This document shows positions 34,742 through 43,679 of a stretch of 64,000 nt of DNA, piece by piece. Each line of letters starts with the position of its first letter. Position 1 is the first letter of the stretch. Both the position numbers and the translations under genes were made by a program. The stretch is taken from positions 1 to 64,000 of the forward strand of contig CAYORU010000018.1 of the NCBI GenBank assembly GCA_964406445.1, read 5' to 3'. Source of the stretch: SG8-30 sp964406445 (GTDB lineage Bacteria > Pseudomonadota > Gammaproteobacteria > Steroidobacterales > Steroidobacteraceae). Under the pieces are notes generated by a model. The model was not told the origin of the DNA. It was given only the letters and a program-made list of their open reading frames with translations, and did not search any database.

Positions 34742-36237
34742 CGGGCGTCGGCGCGACGGCGGCCATGCCGACGGGACCGGCGGCGGCGTGCATCGCCGCT
34801 GACGGCACGTCGCTCCCCGGCGGCGAGATCGAGGCGCGCGCGCATGCGCTCGCAGACGAGCTCGCGGCGCTCGAGGTCGCGTCGCTCGGCCTGCTCGCCG
34901 ACAACGGGCCGGACTGGCTGGTGGCCGATCTCGCCGCGCAGATGGCCAGTGTGCCGCTGGTGCCGCTGCCGCTGTTCTTCAGCCTGCAGCAGCGGCGGGC
35001 CGCGCTCGCCGCGGCGGGCGTCGGGCTCCTGCTCACCGATCAGGCCGGCGCGGCCGGCGAACTCGGCTACCCGCTGCCGCAGCCGGCGGCGACTGGCACG
35101 CTTCGCGGCTATGCCGCCGGCGCCACGGCGCCGAAACCCGCGGTCCTTCCGGCCGGCACCGGCAAGGTGACCTTCACCTCCGGGACCACCGGCGAGCCCA
35201 AGGGCGTGTGCCTCTCGAACGGCCACGCCTGGCGGGTGGCCTCGGCGCTCGCAAGGGCGCTCCAGGGCCTGGGGCTGCGGCGCCACCTGTGCACGCTGCC
35301 TCTGCCGGTGCTGCTCGAGAACATCGCGGGCGGCTACGTCTCCTGGCTGTCCGGCGCGACGCTGCTCGCGCCCCCCCTCGCTTCGCTGGGCCTCGCTGGC
35401 GCGGCCGGCATCGACGTGCGCGCCTTCGCCGCGGCGGTCGACCGCTGGCAGCCGCACAGCCTGATCCTGCTGCCGCAGATGCTGAAGGCCTGGGTCGGCG
35501 CGCTCGAGTCCGGACTCTCGCCCCCGCGCAGCCTGCGCTTCGTCGCGGTGGGCGGCGGCAAGGTCGCGGTCGCGACGCTCGAGCGGGCCCGGCGGTTCGG
35601 CCTGCCGGTCTACGAAGGCTACGGACTGTCGGAGTGCGCCTCGGTGGTCGCCTTGAACGTTCCTGGCGCTGACCGGCCGGGGACGGTTGGCCGGGCGCTG
35701 CCGCACCTGCGCCTGTCGCTGGCGCGGACGGGCGAGATCCGGGTCGAGGGCGAGCGTTTCCTCGGCTACCTCGGCGGCGCGGAGGACCCGCCGCCCTCCG
35801 GTCCGTTCGCGACCGGCGACCTCGGCGCGGTCGACGCCGGCGGATTCGTGTCGATCACGGGTCGTTGCAAGAACATCTACATCACGAGCTACGGGCGGAA
35901 CGTCTCGCCGGAGTGGCCCGAGGCCGAGCTCACCGCCGAGCCTGCGATCGCCCAGGCGGCAGTGTTCGGCGAGGCCGAGCCGCAGTCGCGCGCCGTGCTC
36001 GTCCCGGCCGCCGAAGGGCTCGGGGACGACGCCCTCGCCGCCGCAGTGCGCCGCGCCAACGGCCGGCTGCCGGACTACGCGCGGGTCGCGCGCTGGGTGC
36101 GCGCCGCAGCGGCCTTCACGCCGGCCAACGGGCTCGCGACGGCCAACGGCCGCCCGCGCCGGGAGGCCATTCACGCACTCCACGCGGCCGCGCTCGCGGC
36201 GGCCGCTCCAGTCGATGCCGAAGGAGCGCAAGCATGA
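34738..36237 (+). CDS. AMP-forming acyl/aryl ligase (ANL superfamily)
   Basis: 499 residues. The GTG at 34738 overlaps the previous stop (GTGA). The adenylate-forming motif TFTSGTTGEPKGVCLS lies near residues 145-160, GYGLSECASV is motif A5, ATGDLG is A7, and GRCKNIYITSYGRNVSPEWPE is A8. The usual catalytic Lys of A10 (NGK..R) is Arg472 here (TANGRPRREAI). It should activate a carboxylate, probably a fatty acid, as the acyl-adenylate. It shares an operon with a diiron oxidase and an SDR, so the product is likely passed on. The Arg change may slow adenylation or mark thioester-only chemistry. Confidence 0.9.
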   Translation: MTGVGATAAMPTGPAAACIAADGTSLPGGEIEARAHALADELAALEVASLGLLADNGPDWLVADLAAQMASVPLVPLPLFFSLQQRRAALAAAGVGLLLTDQAGAAGELGYPLPQPAATGTLRGYAAGATAPKPAVLPAGTGKVTFTSGTTGEPKGVCLSNGHAWRVASALARALQGLGLRRHLCTLPLPVLLENIAGGYVSWLSGATLLAPPLASLGLAGAAGIDVRAFAAAVDRWQPHSLILLPQMLKAWVGALESGLSPPRSLRFVAVGGGKVAVATLERARRFGLPVYEGYGLSECASVVALNVPGADRPGTVGRALPHLRLSLARTGEIRVEGERFLGYLGGAEDPPPSGPFATGDLGAVDAGGFVSITGRCKNIYITSYGRNVSPEWPEAELTAEPAIAQAAVFGEAEPQSRAVLVPAAEGLGDDALAAAVRRANGRLPDYARVARWVRAAAAFTPANGLATANGRPRREAIHALHAAALAAAAPVDAEGAQA

Positions 36238-36905
36238 AGTTCTTCGATCGCCTGCAGGCCGAGACGGCCGCGGAGCGCGTCACGCTGCTCGCGGCGCCCG
36301 TCATTTCCGACGCGCTCGCGGGCCGCATGACGCTCGCGCAGTACACGGCCTTCCTCACGCAGGCCTACCACCACGTCAAGCATACGCTGCCGCTCCTGAT
36401 GGCCTGCGGCGGGCGGCTGCCCGAGCGCCTCGAGTGGCTGCGGGTCGCAGTGGCGCACTACATTGAGGAGGAGACCGGCCACCAGGAGTGGATCCTCGAG
36501 GACCTGGCCGCCTGCGGCGCCGATGCCGAGGCCGTGCGTCGCGGAAGGCCGGGCCTGCCGGTCGAGCTGATGGTGAGCTACGCCTACGACACCGTCCAGC
36601 GCCGCAACCCGGTCGGCTTCCTCGGCATGGTCCACGTGCTCGAAGGCACCAGCGTCAACCTGGCCAGTCGCGCGGCGGACGCCATACAGGGCGGCCTCGG
36701 CCTGCCGGACGCGGCCTTCAGCTACCTGCGCTCGCACGGCGACCTCGACATTGGCCACGTCGGTTTCTTCGAGGGAATCGTGAACCGGCTCGAGCTCGAG
36801 GATGACCGCGCGTCGGTGGTCCACGTCGCGAAGGTGATCTACCGCCTCTACGGCGACATGTTCCGCTCGCTGCCGGCGGCGGCCGGGGTGGCCCATGCAG
36901 CTTGA
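36234..36905 (+). CDS. Haem-oxygenase-like diiron oxidase (TenA/PqqC/UndA fold)
   Basis: 223 residues, all-helical. The six expected ligands are present: Glu80 and His83 (EETGHQEW), Glu137 (HVLEGTS), and His168, Asp172, His175 (HGDLDIGH), that is E-x2-H ... E ... H-x3-D-x2-H. This is the complete HDO iron set seen in UndA, BesC and SznF, so the protein is likely a real O2-using enzyme rather than a thiaminase. Its substrate may be the acyl product of the adjacent ligase. The ATG at 36234 overlaps the ligase TGA (ATGA), with AAGGAG upstream. It overlaps the SDR start by 11 bases. Confidence 0.9.
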   Translation: MKFFDRLQAETAAERVTLLAAPVISDALAGRMTLAQYTAFLTQAYHHVKHTLPLLMACGGRLPERLEWLRVAVAHYIEEETGHQEWILEDLAACGADAEAVRRGRPGLPVELMVSYAYDTVQRRNPVGFLGMVHVLEGTSVNLASRAADAIQGGLGLPDAAFSYLRSHGDLDIGHVGFFEGIVNRLELEDDRASVVHVAKVIYRLYGDMFRSLPAAAGVAHAA

Positions 36906-37686
36906 GGGCGCCCGGATCCTGCTGACCGGCGCGAGCGGCGGCATCGGCCGGGCCATCGCCAGCCGGCTCGCTGGCCGCGGCGCGTCGCTGCTGCTGACCG
37001 CGCGGGACGAGGGGTCGCTCGCGGCAATGGCGCGGGAGCTCGCGGCGCGGGGGGCCAAGGTCGAGGTGGTCGCCGCCGACCTCGGCTCGCCGCAGGGGAA
37101 CGAGCGCGTGGCGGCCGCGGCCGAGCGCTTCGGCGCTGACGTGCTGATCAACAACGCCGGCACGAACGTCTTCGGGCTGCTCGAGCAGATCGGCACGCCC
37201 GACGTGCAGCAGGTCCTGCGCACCAACCTGGAGGGGCCCGTGCAGCTCGTCCATCGGCTGCTGCCGCACCTGCTGGCGCGGCGCCGCGCGGTGGTCGTCA
37301 ACGTCGGCTCGAGCTTCGGCAGCATCGGCTTCGCGGGTTTCGCCGTCTACTGCGCGAGCAAGTTCGGCTTGCACGGCTTCACGGAAGCGCTGCGGCGCGA
37401 GCTGGCCGACGGCCCCGTGCGCGTCTGCTACGTGGCGCCGCGGGCGGTCGACACGGCCTTCAACCCGCCGGAGGTCGTGCGCATGAACGCCGACCTCGGC
37501 AACCGGGCCGATCCGCCCGAGGCGGTGGCGGCCGCGGTCGAGCGGGCGATCCGCGACGAGCGGCGGGAGACCTACGTCGGCCAGCCCGAGGGATTCTTCG
37601 CGCGCCTCAACGCGCTGCTGCCCGGCGTGGTCGACGCGGCCCTGCGGCGCAAGCTCGCCGTGATCAAGCGCCACGCCGCGGCCTGA
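36895..37686 (+). CDS. Short-chain dehydrogenase/reductase
   Basis: 263 residues of classical SDR type. The nucleotide motif is LLTGASGGIGRAIASRLAG and NNAG appears in INNAGTNVFG. The active site is Ser of VNVGSSFGSIG with Tyr and Lys of VYCASKFGL. The cofactor is NAD(P)H. It overlaps the oxidase gene by 11 bases and should act on the same product, reducing a ketone or oxidising an alcohol. The substrate is unknown. The RR gene starts 77 bases later, with a GC hairpin (37721-37739) between. Confidence 0.9.
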   Translation: MQLEGARILLTGASGGIGRAIASRLAGRGASLLLTARDEGSLAAMARELAARGAKVEVVAADLGSPQGNERVAAAAERFGADVLINNAGTNVFGLLEQIGTPDVQQVLRTNLEGPVQLVHRLLPHLLARRRAVVVNVGSSFGSIGFAGFAVYCASKFGLHGFTEALRRELADGPVRVCYVAPRAVDTAFNPPEVVRMNADLGNRADPPEAVAAAVERAIRDERRETYVGQPEGFFARLNALLPGVVDAALRRKLAVIKRHAAA

Positions 37687-37763
37687 GCGTCCGCCGCTGG
37701 TAGACTGGAGGCCGACGCGAGGGGCCGGCGCGCGGCCCCGGCCCGGCTGACGGACGTCCCCGC

Positions 37764-38429
37764 ATGCGGATCCTGCTGGCCGAAGACGACGAACTCATCG
37801 GCGACGGCATCGCCGCCGGCCTGAGGGACGACGGCCACGCGGTCGACTGGGCGCAGGATGGCGAGGCCGCGCTCGCCGCGCTCGAGACGCACGAGTACTC
37901 CGCGGTGGTGCTCGACCTCGGCCTGCCGCGCCGCGACGGCCTCGAGGTGCTGCGCCGCATGCGTGCGGCCGGCGACTCGACCCCGGTGATCGTCCTCACC
38001 GCGCGGGCCGCCGTCGACGAGCGCGTCGCCGGCCTCGACGCCGGCGCCGACGACTACCTCGGCAAGCCCTTCGCCCTCGACGAGCTGCTCGCGAGACTGC
38101 GGGCGCTGTCGCGCCGCGCCGCGGGCCGAAGCGCGCCGCTCCTGAAGAGCGGCCGCATCGTGCTCGATCCCGCGGCGCACGCGGTGACGCTCGACGGCGC
38201 GCCGGTCGCGCTGTCGGCCCGCGAGTTCGCGCTGCTCAGGCTGCTGATGGAGAATGCCGGGCGCGTGCTGGCCCGCGAGCGGCTCGAGCACGCGCTGTAC
38301 GGGTGGAACGAGGAAATCGAAAGCAACGCGCTCGAGGTGCACGTCCATCACCTGCGCCGCAAGCTCGGCAAGGAGGCCATCGCCACGGTGCGCGGCGTGG
38401 GATACACCATGCCCAGGGGCGCCGCGTGA
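37764..38429 (+). CDS. OmpR-family response regulator (QseB/PmrA-like)
   Basis: 221 residues. Receiver domain with LLAEDDELIGDG, phospho-acceptor Asp51 (VVLDLGLP), Thr/Lys switch residues in VLTARA and GKPFALDEL. The C-terminal winged helix has LSAREFALLRLLMENAGRVL and NALEVHVHHLRRKLG, ending in VRGVGYTM. The QseB/PmrA branch is the nearest match. It is translated in one unit with the kinase (GTGA overlap). Probable targets are eptA and the ligase/oxidase genes upstream, which carry PmrA-like boxes. A TAGACT at 37701-37706 may be a -10. Confidence 0.9.
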   Translation: MRILLAEDDELIGDGIAAGLRDDGHAVDWAQDGEAALAALETHEYSAVVLDLGLPRRDGLEVLRRMRAAGDSTPVIVLTARAAVDERVAGLDAGADDYLGKPFALDELLARLRALSRRAAGRSAPLLKSGRIVLDPAAHAVTLDGAPVALSAREFALLRLLMENAGRVLARERLEHALYGWNEEIESNALEVHVHHLRRKLGKEAIATVRGVGYTMPRGAA

Positions 38430-39754
38430 GCGCCCGCTCGCTGCGCCGGCGGGTGCTCGCGCTCGGGCTGGGCTCGCTGGCGCTCGGACTGGCCGCGATG
38501 GGCGTCGTCGCCTACCTGAGCGCCGTCAAGGAGATCAACGAGCTCTTCGACGCGGAGCTGGCCGAGTCGGCGCGCATGCTGGCGGACCTGTACAGCCCGG
38601 GCCTCGAGGCAAGCGCGGCCGGGGGCGAACAGCCCTCCCACCCGTACGAGCGCAAGCTCGCCTTCGTGATGCGCGACGAGGCGGGCAGGATCCTCGTGCA
38701 GAGCCGCTTCGGAGACCTCGCCTCCAGCCGCGTCGCCTGCGGCGGATTCGCCGAAGAGCGCCTCGGCGACGTCGACTGGAAGCTGTTCTGCCTGCAGCGG
38801 TCCGAGGCGCAGGTGCAGGTGCTCGTCGGGCAGCAGCTCGAAATCCGCCGTGAGCTGGAGGGCGAGCTGGTGCTCGCCCAGCTCGTGCCCTACCTGCTGG
38901 CCCTGCCGATGCTCGGCCTGCTGACCTGGGCCGCGGTCGGTCGCGCGCTGGCGCCGATGTCGGCGCTGTCCCGGCAGATCGCGGGACGCTCGGCGCGCAA
39001 CCTCGAGCCCGTGCGCGCCGACGATGCGCCGGAGGAGATCGAGCCGCTGGTCGCGGAGCTGAACCGGCTGCTGCTGCGGGTGCGGCGGGCGATTGCCGAC
39101 GAGCAGCGACTCACCGCCGACGCGGCGCACGAATTGCGCACGCCGCTCGCGGCCATCCGGGCGCAGACCGAGGTCGCGCTGCGGCGCCTGCCGCCCGGCG
39201 AGGCGGCGGCGGCGCTCGGCAAGATCATCCAGGCCGTGGATCGCGGCGCCCACCTAGTCGACCAGCTGCTGGCGCTCGCGCGCCTCGATCACACCGACGA
39301 GATCCGGCGCGAGGCGCTGGCGCTGCGGCCGGCGGCCGAGCAGGCGGCGGCCACCTGGCGCGAGCGGTTCGCGGCCGCCGGCGTCGAGCTGGCGCTGCGT
39401 GGCCCGGCGGGGGCGAGCGCCCCGGCCGACGCGGCGCTGGTCGCGATCCTGCTCGACAACCTGCTGGCGAACGCGCTGCGGCACGTGCCCGCCGGCGGCG
39501 AGGTCGCGATCGAGGTCGGCGAGGGCCTGCTCGCCGTGGAGGACGACGGGCCGGGCATTCCGGAGGAGGCCCGCGAGCGCGTCCTGCACCGGTTCGTCCG
39601 CGGCCCGGGCGCGCGCGGCCCGGGCAGTGGCCTCGGCCTGTCGATCGTGGCGCGCATCGCGGAGCTGCACGCGGCGCGGCTCACGCTCGGCACCGGCGCG
39701 GGCGGGCGCGGGCTTCGCGTGGCGCTCGACTTCGCCGCGGGACGCGAGGCGTGA
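38426..39754 (+). CDS. Sensor histidine kinase (QseC-like)
   Basis: 442 residues from GTG 38426. Two membrane helices (LALGLGSLALGLAAMGVVAYL and LVPYLLALPMLGLLTWAAVG) flank a periplasmic domain of about 130 residues with two Cys (VACGGF, LFCLQ). Then come HAMP, the H-box ADAAHELRTPLAAIRAQTEVAL (His235), and the ATPase with LLDNLLANALRH, DDGPGIP and GSGLGLSIV. All core residues are present, so it should phosphorylate the regulator at 37764. The sensed ligand is unknown. The last codons overlap hutG (GTGA). Confidence 0.9.
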   Translation: MSARSLRRRVLALGLGSLALGLAAMGVVAYLSAVKEINELFDAELAESARMLADLYSPGLEASAAGGEQPSHPYERKLAFVMRDEAGRILVQSRFGDLASSRVACGGFAEERLGDVDWKLFCLQRSEAQVQVLVGQQLEIRRELEGELVLAQLVPYLLALPMLGLLTWAAVGRALAPMSALSRQIAGRSARNLEPVRADDAPEEIEPLVAELNRLLLRVRRAIADEQRLTADAAHELRTPLAAIRAQTEVALRRLPPGEAAAALGKIIQAVDRGAHLVDQLLALARLDHTDEIRREALALRPAAEQAAATWRERFAAAGVELALRGPAGASAPADAALVAILLDNLLANALRHVPAGGEVAIEVGEGLLAVEDDGPGIPEEARERVLHRFVRGPGARGPGSGLGLSIVARIAELHAARLTLGTGAGGRGLRVALDFAAGREA

Positions 39755-40707
39755 GGCGCCGCGCCGCCCCCGCCGACTGGACCGGCCGCGTCGACGCGGC
39801 CGACGGGCCCGATGCGCGCCGCTGGCACCAGCTCGTCCATTTCGCGCCCGTGCCCGCTGCGGGGCCCTGCCTGCTCGGCTTCGCCTGCGACGCCGGCGTG
39901 CGGCGCAACCTGGGTCGTCCGGGCGCGGCGGAGGGTCCGGGCGCGCTGCGCAAGGCGCTCGCGCCTCTCGCCGCGCACCGGCTGCGGTCCGTCTGCGACC
40001 TGGGCGACGTGAAATGCGAGGACGACTCGCTCGAGACGGCGCAGCAGGCCTTCGCGGCGGTGGTGGCCGAGGCGCTCGGCGCCGGCGCGACGCCGATCGG
40101 CCTCGGGGGCGGCCACGAGATCGCCTTCGCCGCCTGGACGGGCCTGAGGCTTGCGCTGGAGTCGCGCGGCGATGCGGGGCCGATCGCGGTCGTCAACGTC
40201 GACGCGCACTTCGACCTGCGCGGCGACGCAAGCGCGAGTTCCGGCACGCCGTTCCGGCAGATCCTCGAGGATGCCGCCGCGCGCGGGCGCCGGGTCGAGT
40301 ACCTCTGCCTCGGCGTCAGCCGCTTCGCCAACACCGCGGCGCTGTTCGCGCGGGCGCGCGAGCTCGGCGTCCGCCACGTCCTCGACGAGGACCTGCGCCT
40401 CGACCGGTTCGACTTCGTGCGCGCGGAGATCGAGGCGCTGCTCGCGCGCTGCGCGCACGCCTACCTCACCGTCTGCCTCGACGCCTTCCCGGCCGCCGTC
40501 GCCCCCGGCGTGAGCGCGCCGGCGGCGCTCGGCGTGGACGCCGCACTCGTCGAGCGCTTCGTGGACGTCGTGACGGGAAGCGGCAAGCTGAGAATCGCCG
40601 ACGTCGCCGAGCTGAATCCGCGGTACGACGTGGACGCGCGCACCGCGCGCCTCGCCGCGCGACTCGTGGCGCGCATCGCGGAGGCGGTCGCTGGCGGCGT
40701 CAGCTGA
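39751..40707 (+). CDS. hutG: Formimidoylglutamase
   Basis: 318 residues of the ureohydrolase family. Manganese-binding elements are GLGGGHEIAFAAW, VVNVDAHFDLRG (Asp-His-Asp) and LTVCLDAFPA (the second Asp-x-Asp is LDAFP, slightly altered). It splits N-formimidoyl-glutamate to glutamate and formamide, the last step of one histidine-degradation route. The start is GTG at 39751, overlapping the QseC stop, which is odd for a catabolic gene. It converges with hutI by an 8-base overlap. Confidence 0.9.
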   Translation: MRRRAAPADWTGRVDAADGPDARRWHQLVHFAPVPAAGPCLLGFACDAGVRRNLGRPGAAEGPGALRKALAPLAAHRLRSVCDLGDVKCEDDSLETAQQAFAAVVAEALGAGATPIGLGGGHEIAFAAWTGLRLALESRGDAGPIAVVNVDAHFDLRGDASASSGTPFRQILEDAAARGRRVEYLCLGVSRFANTAALFARARELGVRHVLDEDLRLDRFDFVRAEIEALLARCAHAYLTVCLDAFPAAVAPGVSAPAALGVDAALVERFVDVVTGSGKLRIADVAELNPRYDVDARTARLAARLVARIAEAVAGGVS

Positions 40708-41929
40708 CGGCGGCGCCGTCCCGGTAGATGGCGAGCGGCGGCGGCTGCCCCACCTGCGCGGCGAGCGCCGCGGGATGCTCGCAATCCCAGGCCACCGCAT
40801 CGGCCGCCTTGCCCGGCGCGAGCGTGCCGCGCTCGTTGCCGAGGCCGAGCGCCCGCGCCGCGACGCGCGTTACGCCGACGACGGCGTCCGAAGGCGTGAG
40901 CGAGAACAGCAGGCAGGCCATGTTCATGGCGAGGCGCAGCGACAGGAGCGGCGAGCTGCCCGGGTTGAAGTCGGAAGCGACGGCGAGCGGCACGCCGTGC
41001 CGGCGCAGCAGCGCGACCGGTGGCAGCTTCGTCTCGCGCAGGAAATAGAACGCGCCGGGCAGCAGCACGGCCACGGTCCCCGCGCGCGCCATGGCCTCGG
41101 CGCCGGCCTCGTCGAGGTGCTCGAGATGGTCGGCGGAGAGTGCGCCGAAGCGCGCGGCCAGCGCCGCGCCGCCCTGGTTCGAGAGCTGCTCGGCGTGCAG
41201 CTTCACCGGCAGGGCGAGTTCGCGCGCCCGGCGGAAGACTCGCTCGACCTGCGCCGGCGTGAAGGCGATGCCTTCGCAGAAGGCGTCCACCGCGTCGGCG
41301 AGGCCCGCCGCGGCGGCCGCCGGCAGGATGTCGTCGCAGACGAGGGTCACGTAGTCGTCGGCGCGACCGCGGTACTCCGGCGGCACGGCGTGGGCCGCGA
41401 GCAGCGTCGTGCGCACGGTGACCGGCAGCGACTCGCCGACGCGACGCGCGACGCGCAGCAGCTTGAGCTCGGAGTCCCGGTCGAGGCCGTAGCCGGACTT
41501 GATCTCGAGGCAGGTCACGCCTTCCGCCAGCAACACGCGGGCGCGCGCCAGCGCGGAGGCGAGCAGCGTTTCTTCGTCGGCCGCGCGGGTCGCCGCGACG
41601 GTGGCCAGGATCCCGCCGCCTGCGCGCGCGATGTCTGCGTAGCTCGTCCCCGCGAGCCGGGCCTCGAACTCGCGCGTGCGGTCGCCGGCGAACACGAGGT
41701 GCGTGTGGCAGTCGACGAGGGCCGGCGTGAGCAGCGCGCCGCCGAGGCCGGCGACCTCGACCGTGTCCGGCAGGCGCGGCAGCCCGGCGCTGTGGCCGAC
41801 CCAGGCGATGCGGTCGCCGGCAAAGGCCACCGCGCCGTCGACGATCGTCTCCTCGCCGTGGCCCGCGCAGGTCGCGACCGTCGCGTGCGCGAGCACGCGC
41901 GTCCAGGCGCCAGAGTCGGGGCGGCTCAT
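40700..41929 (-). CDS. hutI: Imidazolonepropionase
   Basis: 409 residues, amidohydrolase family. Zinc-binding DCHTHLVFAGDR near residue 70, family motifs EFEARLAGTSYADIARAGGG and EIKSGYGLD, then LPVKLHAEQLSNQGG, SADHLEHLD and VASDFNPGS. The metal site and substrate loop look intact. It hydrolyses 4-imidazolone-5-propionate to N-formimidoyl-glutamate. It is transcribed opposite to hutG and hutU, and the 66 bases between it and hutU must hold both promoters. No HutC operator was recognised. Confidence 0.95.
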   Translation of the reverse strand: MSRPDSGAWTRVLAHATVATCAGHGEETIVDGAVAFAGDRIAWVGHSAGLPRLPDTVEVAGLGGALLTPALVDCHTHLVFAGDRTREFEARLAGTSYADIARAGGGILATVAATRAADEETLLASALARARVLLAEGVTCLEIKSGYGLDRDSELKLLRVARRVGESLPVTVRTTLLAAHAVPPEYRGRADDYVTLVCDDILPAAAAAGLADAVDAFCEGIAFTPAQVERVFRRARELALPVKLHAEQLSNQGGAALAARFGALSADHLEHLDEAGAEAMARAGTVAVLLPGAFYFLRETKLPPVALLRRHGVPLAVASDFNPGSSPLLSLRLAMNMACLLFSLTPSDAVVGVTRVAARALGLGNERGTLAPGKAADAVAWDCEHPAALAAQVGQPPPLAIYRDGAAVS

Positions 41930-41995
41930 GGCCGCAGCATAGCGCAGGCGGCGCAGGTCCTTGGGCCCTGCGCCCGACCGGCGTATCGTTGCGGC

Positions 41996-43672
41996 ATGGA
42001 CGCCAAGGCTTCATCGCCGCGCGGCCCCCGCGCCGTCCGCGCCCCGCGCGGCGCGCGCCTCAGCTGCCGCAGCTGGCTCACCGAGGCGGCTTTCCGGATG
42101 ATCCAGAACAACCTCGACCCGGAGGTGGCGGAGCATCCCGACGCGCTGGTCGTCTACGGCGGCATCGGCAAGGCCGCGCGCGACTGGGACAGCTTCGAGC
42201 GGATCCTCGACGTCCTCAGGCGCCTCGGCGACGACGAGTCGCTGCTGGTGCAGTCGGGCAAGCCGGTCGGCGTGTTCCGCACGCATCCCGACGCGCCGCG
42301 CGTGCTGATCGCGAACTCGAACCTCGTGCCGCACTGGGCGACCTGGGAGCACTTCCACGAGCTCGACCGCAAGGGGCTCATGATGTTCGGCCAGATGACC
42401 GCGGGGTCGTGGATCTACATCGGCTCCCAGGGCATCGTGCAGGGCACCTACGAGACCTTCGGCGCCTGCGCGAGGGCCCACTTCGGAGGCGACGCCGCCG
42501 GGCGATGGATCCTCACCGCGGGGCTCGGCGGCATGGGCGGCGCCCAGCCGCTCGCGGCGACCCTGGCGGGCTTCTCGATGCTCGCGGTCGAGTGCGACGA
42601 ATCTCGCATCGACTTCCGCCTGCGCACCGGCTACATCGATCGCAAGGCGACGAGCCTCGACGATGCGCTCGCGCTGGTCGAGGCGGCGCGCCGCGCGAAG
42701 CGCGCGCTGTCGGTGGGGCTGCTGGGCAACGCCGCCGACCTGCTGCCGGAGCTCGTGCGCCGCGGCGTGGTCCCGGACGCCGTCACGGACCAGACCTCCG
42801 CCCACGACCCGCGCAACGGCTACCTGCCGCGCGGCTGGACGCTCGAGCAGGCGGCCGAGGCGCGCCGGTCCGATCCGGCACGGATCGAGCGCGAGGCGCG
42901 GGCCTCGATGAGAGTCCACGTACAGGCGATGCTCGACCTCAAGGCGCAGGGCGCGGTGGCCTTCGATTACGGCAACAACCTCCGGCAGGTCGCCTTCGAC
43001 GAGGGCCTCGAGCAGGCCTTCGATTTCCCGGGCTTCGTGCCGGCCTACATCCGCCCGCTGTTCTGCGAGGGCGTCGGGCCGTTTCGCTGGGTGGCGCTTT
43101 CGGGCAATCCCGAGGACATCCATCGCACCGACGCCAAGGTCAAGGCGCTGATCCCCGAGGACCGCCACCTCCACCGCTGGCTCGACATGGCCCGCGAGCG
43201 CATCCGCTTCCAGGGCCTGCCCGCACGCATCTGCTGGGTCGGGCTCAAGGACCGCGCGCGGCTCGGCCTCGCCTTCAACGAGATGGTGGCGAAGGGCGAG
43301 CTCGAGGCGCCCGTGGTGATCGGCCGCGACCACCTCGACTCCGGCTCGGTGGCGAGCCCCAACCGCGAGACGGAGGGCATGCGCGACGGCTCGGACGCGG
43401 TCTCCGACTGGCCTCTGCTCAACGCCCTGCTCAATACCGCGAGCGGCGCAACCTGGGTTTCGTTCCACCACGGCGGCGGCGTCGGCATGGGCTTCTCGCA
43501 GCACGCCGGCATGGTGATCGTCTGCGACGGCACCGAGGCGGCGGCCGAGCGCATCGCGCGGGTGCTGCGCAACGATCCGGGCACGGGCGTGATGCGCCAC
43601 GCGGATGCGGGTTACGAGACGGCGATCGCCTGCGCGCGAGCCGAGGGTCTCGACCTGCCGTCCGTCGATTGA
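41996..43672 (+). CDS. hutU: Urocanate hydratase
   Basis: 558 residues, near the usual 556. NAD+-binding and active regions visible: YGGIGKAARDWDSF, SGKPVGVFRTHPDAPRV, LGGMGGAQPLAATLAGF, DQTSAHDPRNGYLP, FDYGNNLRQ, and the C-terminal NRETEGMRDGSDAVSDWPL and HHGGGVGMGFSQHAG. It hydrates urocanate to imidazolone-propionate using NAD+ as an electrophile. The start at 41996 gives an N-terminus rich in Arg/Ala before the LEEAAFR-type helix. It is 7 bases before hutH. Confidence 0.97.
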   Translation: MDAKASSPRGPRAVRAPRGARLSCRSWLTEAAFRMIQNNLDPEVAEHPDALVVYGGIGKAARDWDSFERILDVLRRLGDDESLLVQSGKPVGVFRTHPDAPRVLIANSNLVPHWATWEHFHELDRKGLMMFGQMTAGSWIYIGSQGIVQGTYETFGACARAHFGGDAAGRWILTAGLGGMGGAQPLAATLAGFSMLAVECDESRIDFRLRTGYIDRKATSLDDALALVEAARRAKRALSVGLLGNAADLLPELVRRGVVPDAVTDQTSAHDPRNGYLPRGWTLEQAAEARRSDPARIEREARASMRVHVQAMLDLKAQGAVAFDYGNNLRQVAFDEGLEQAFDFPGFVPAYIRPLFCEGVGPFRWVALSGNPEDIHRTDAKVKALIPEDRHLHRWLDMARERIRFQGLPARICWVGLKDRARLGLAFNEMVAKGELEAPVVIGRDHLDSGSVASPNRETEGMRDGSDAVSDWPLLNALLNTASGATWVSFHHGGGVGMGFSQHAGMVIVCDGTEAAAERIARVLRNDPGTGVMRHADAGYETAIACARAEGLDLPSVD

Positions 43673-43679
43673 GGCCGTG

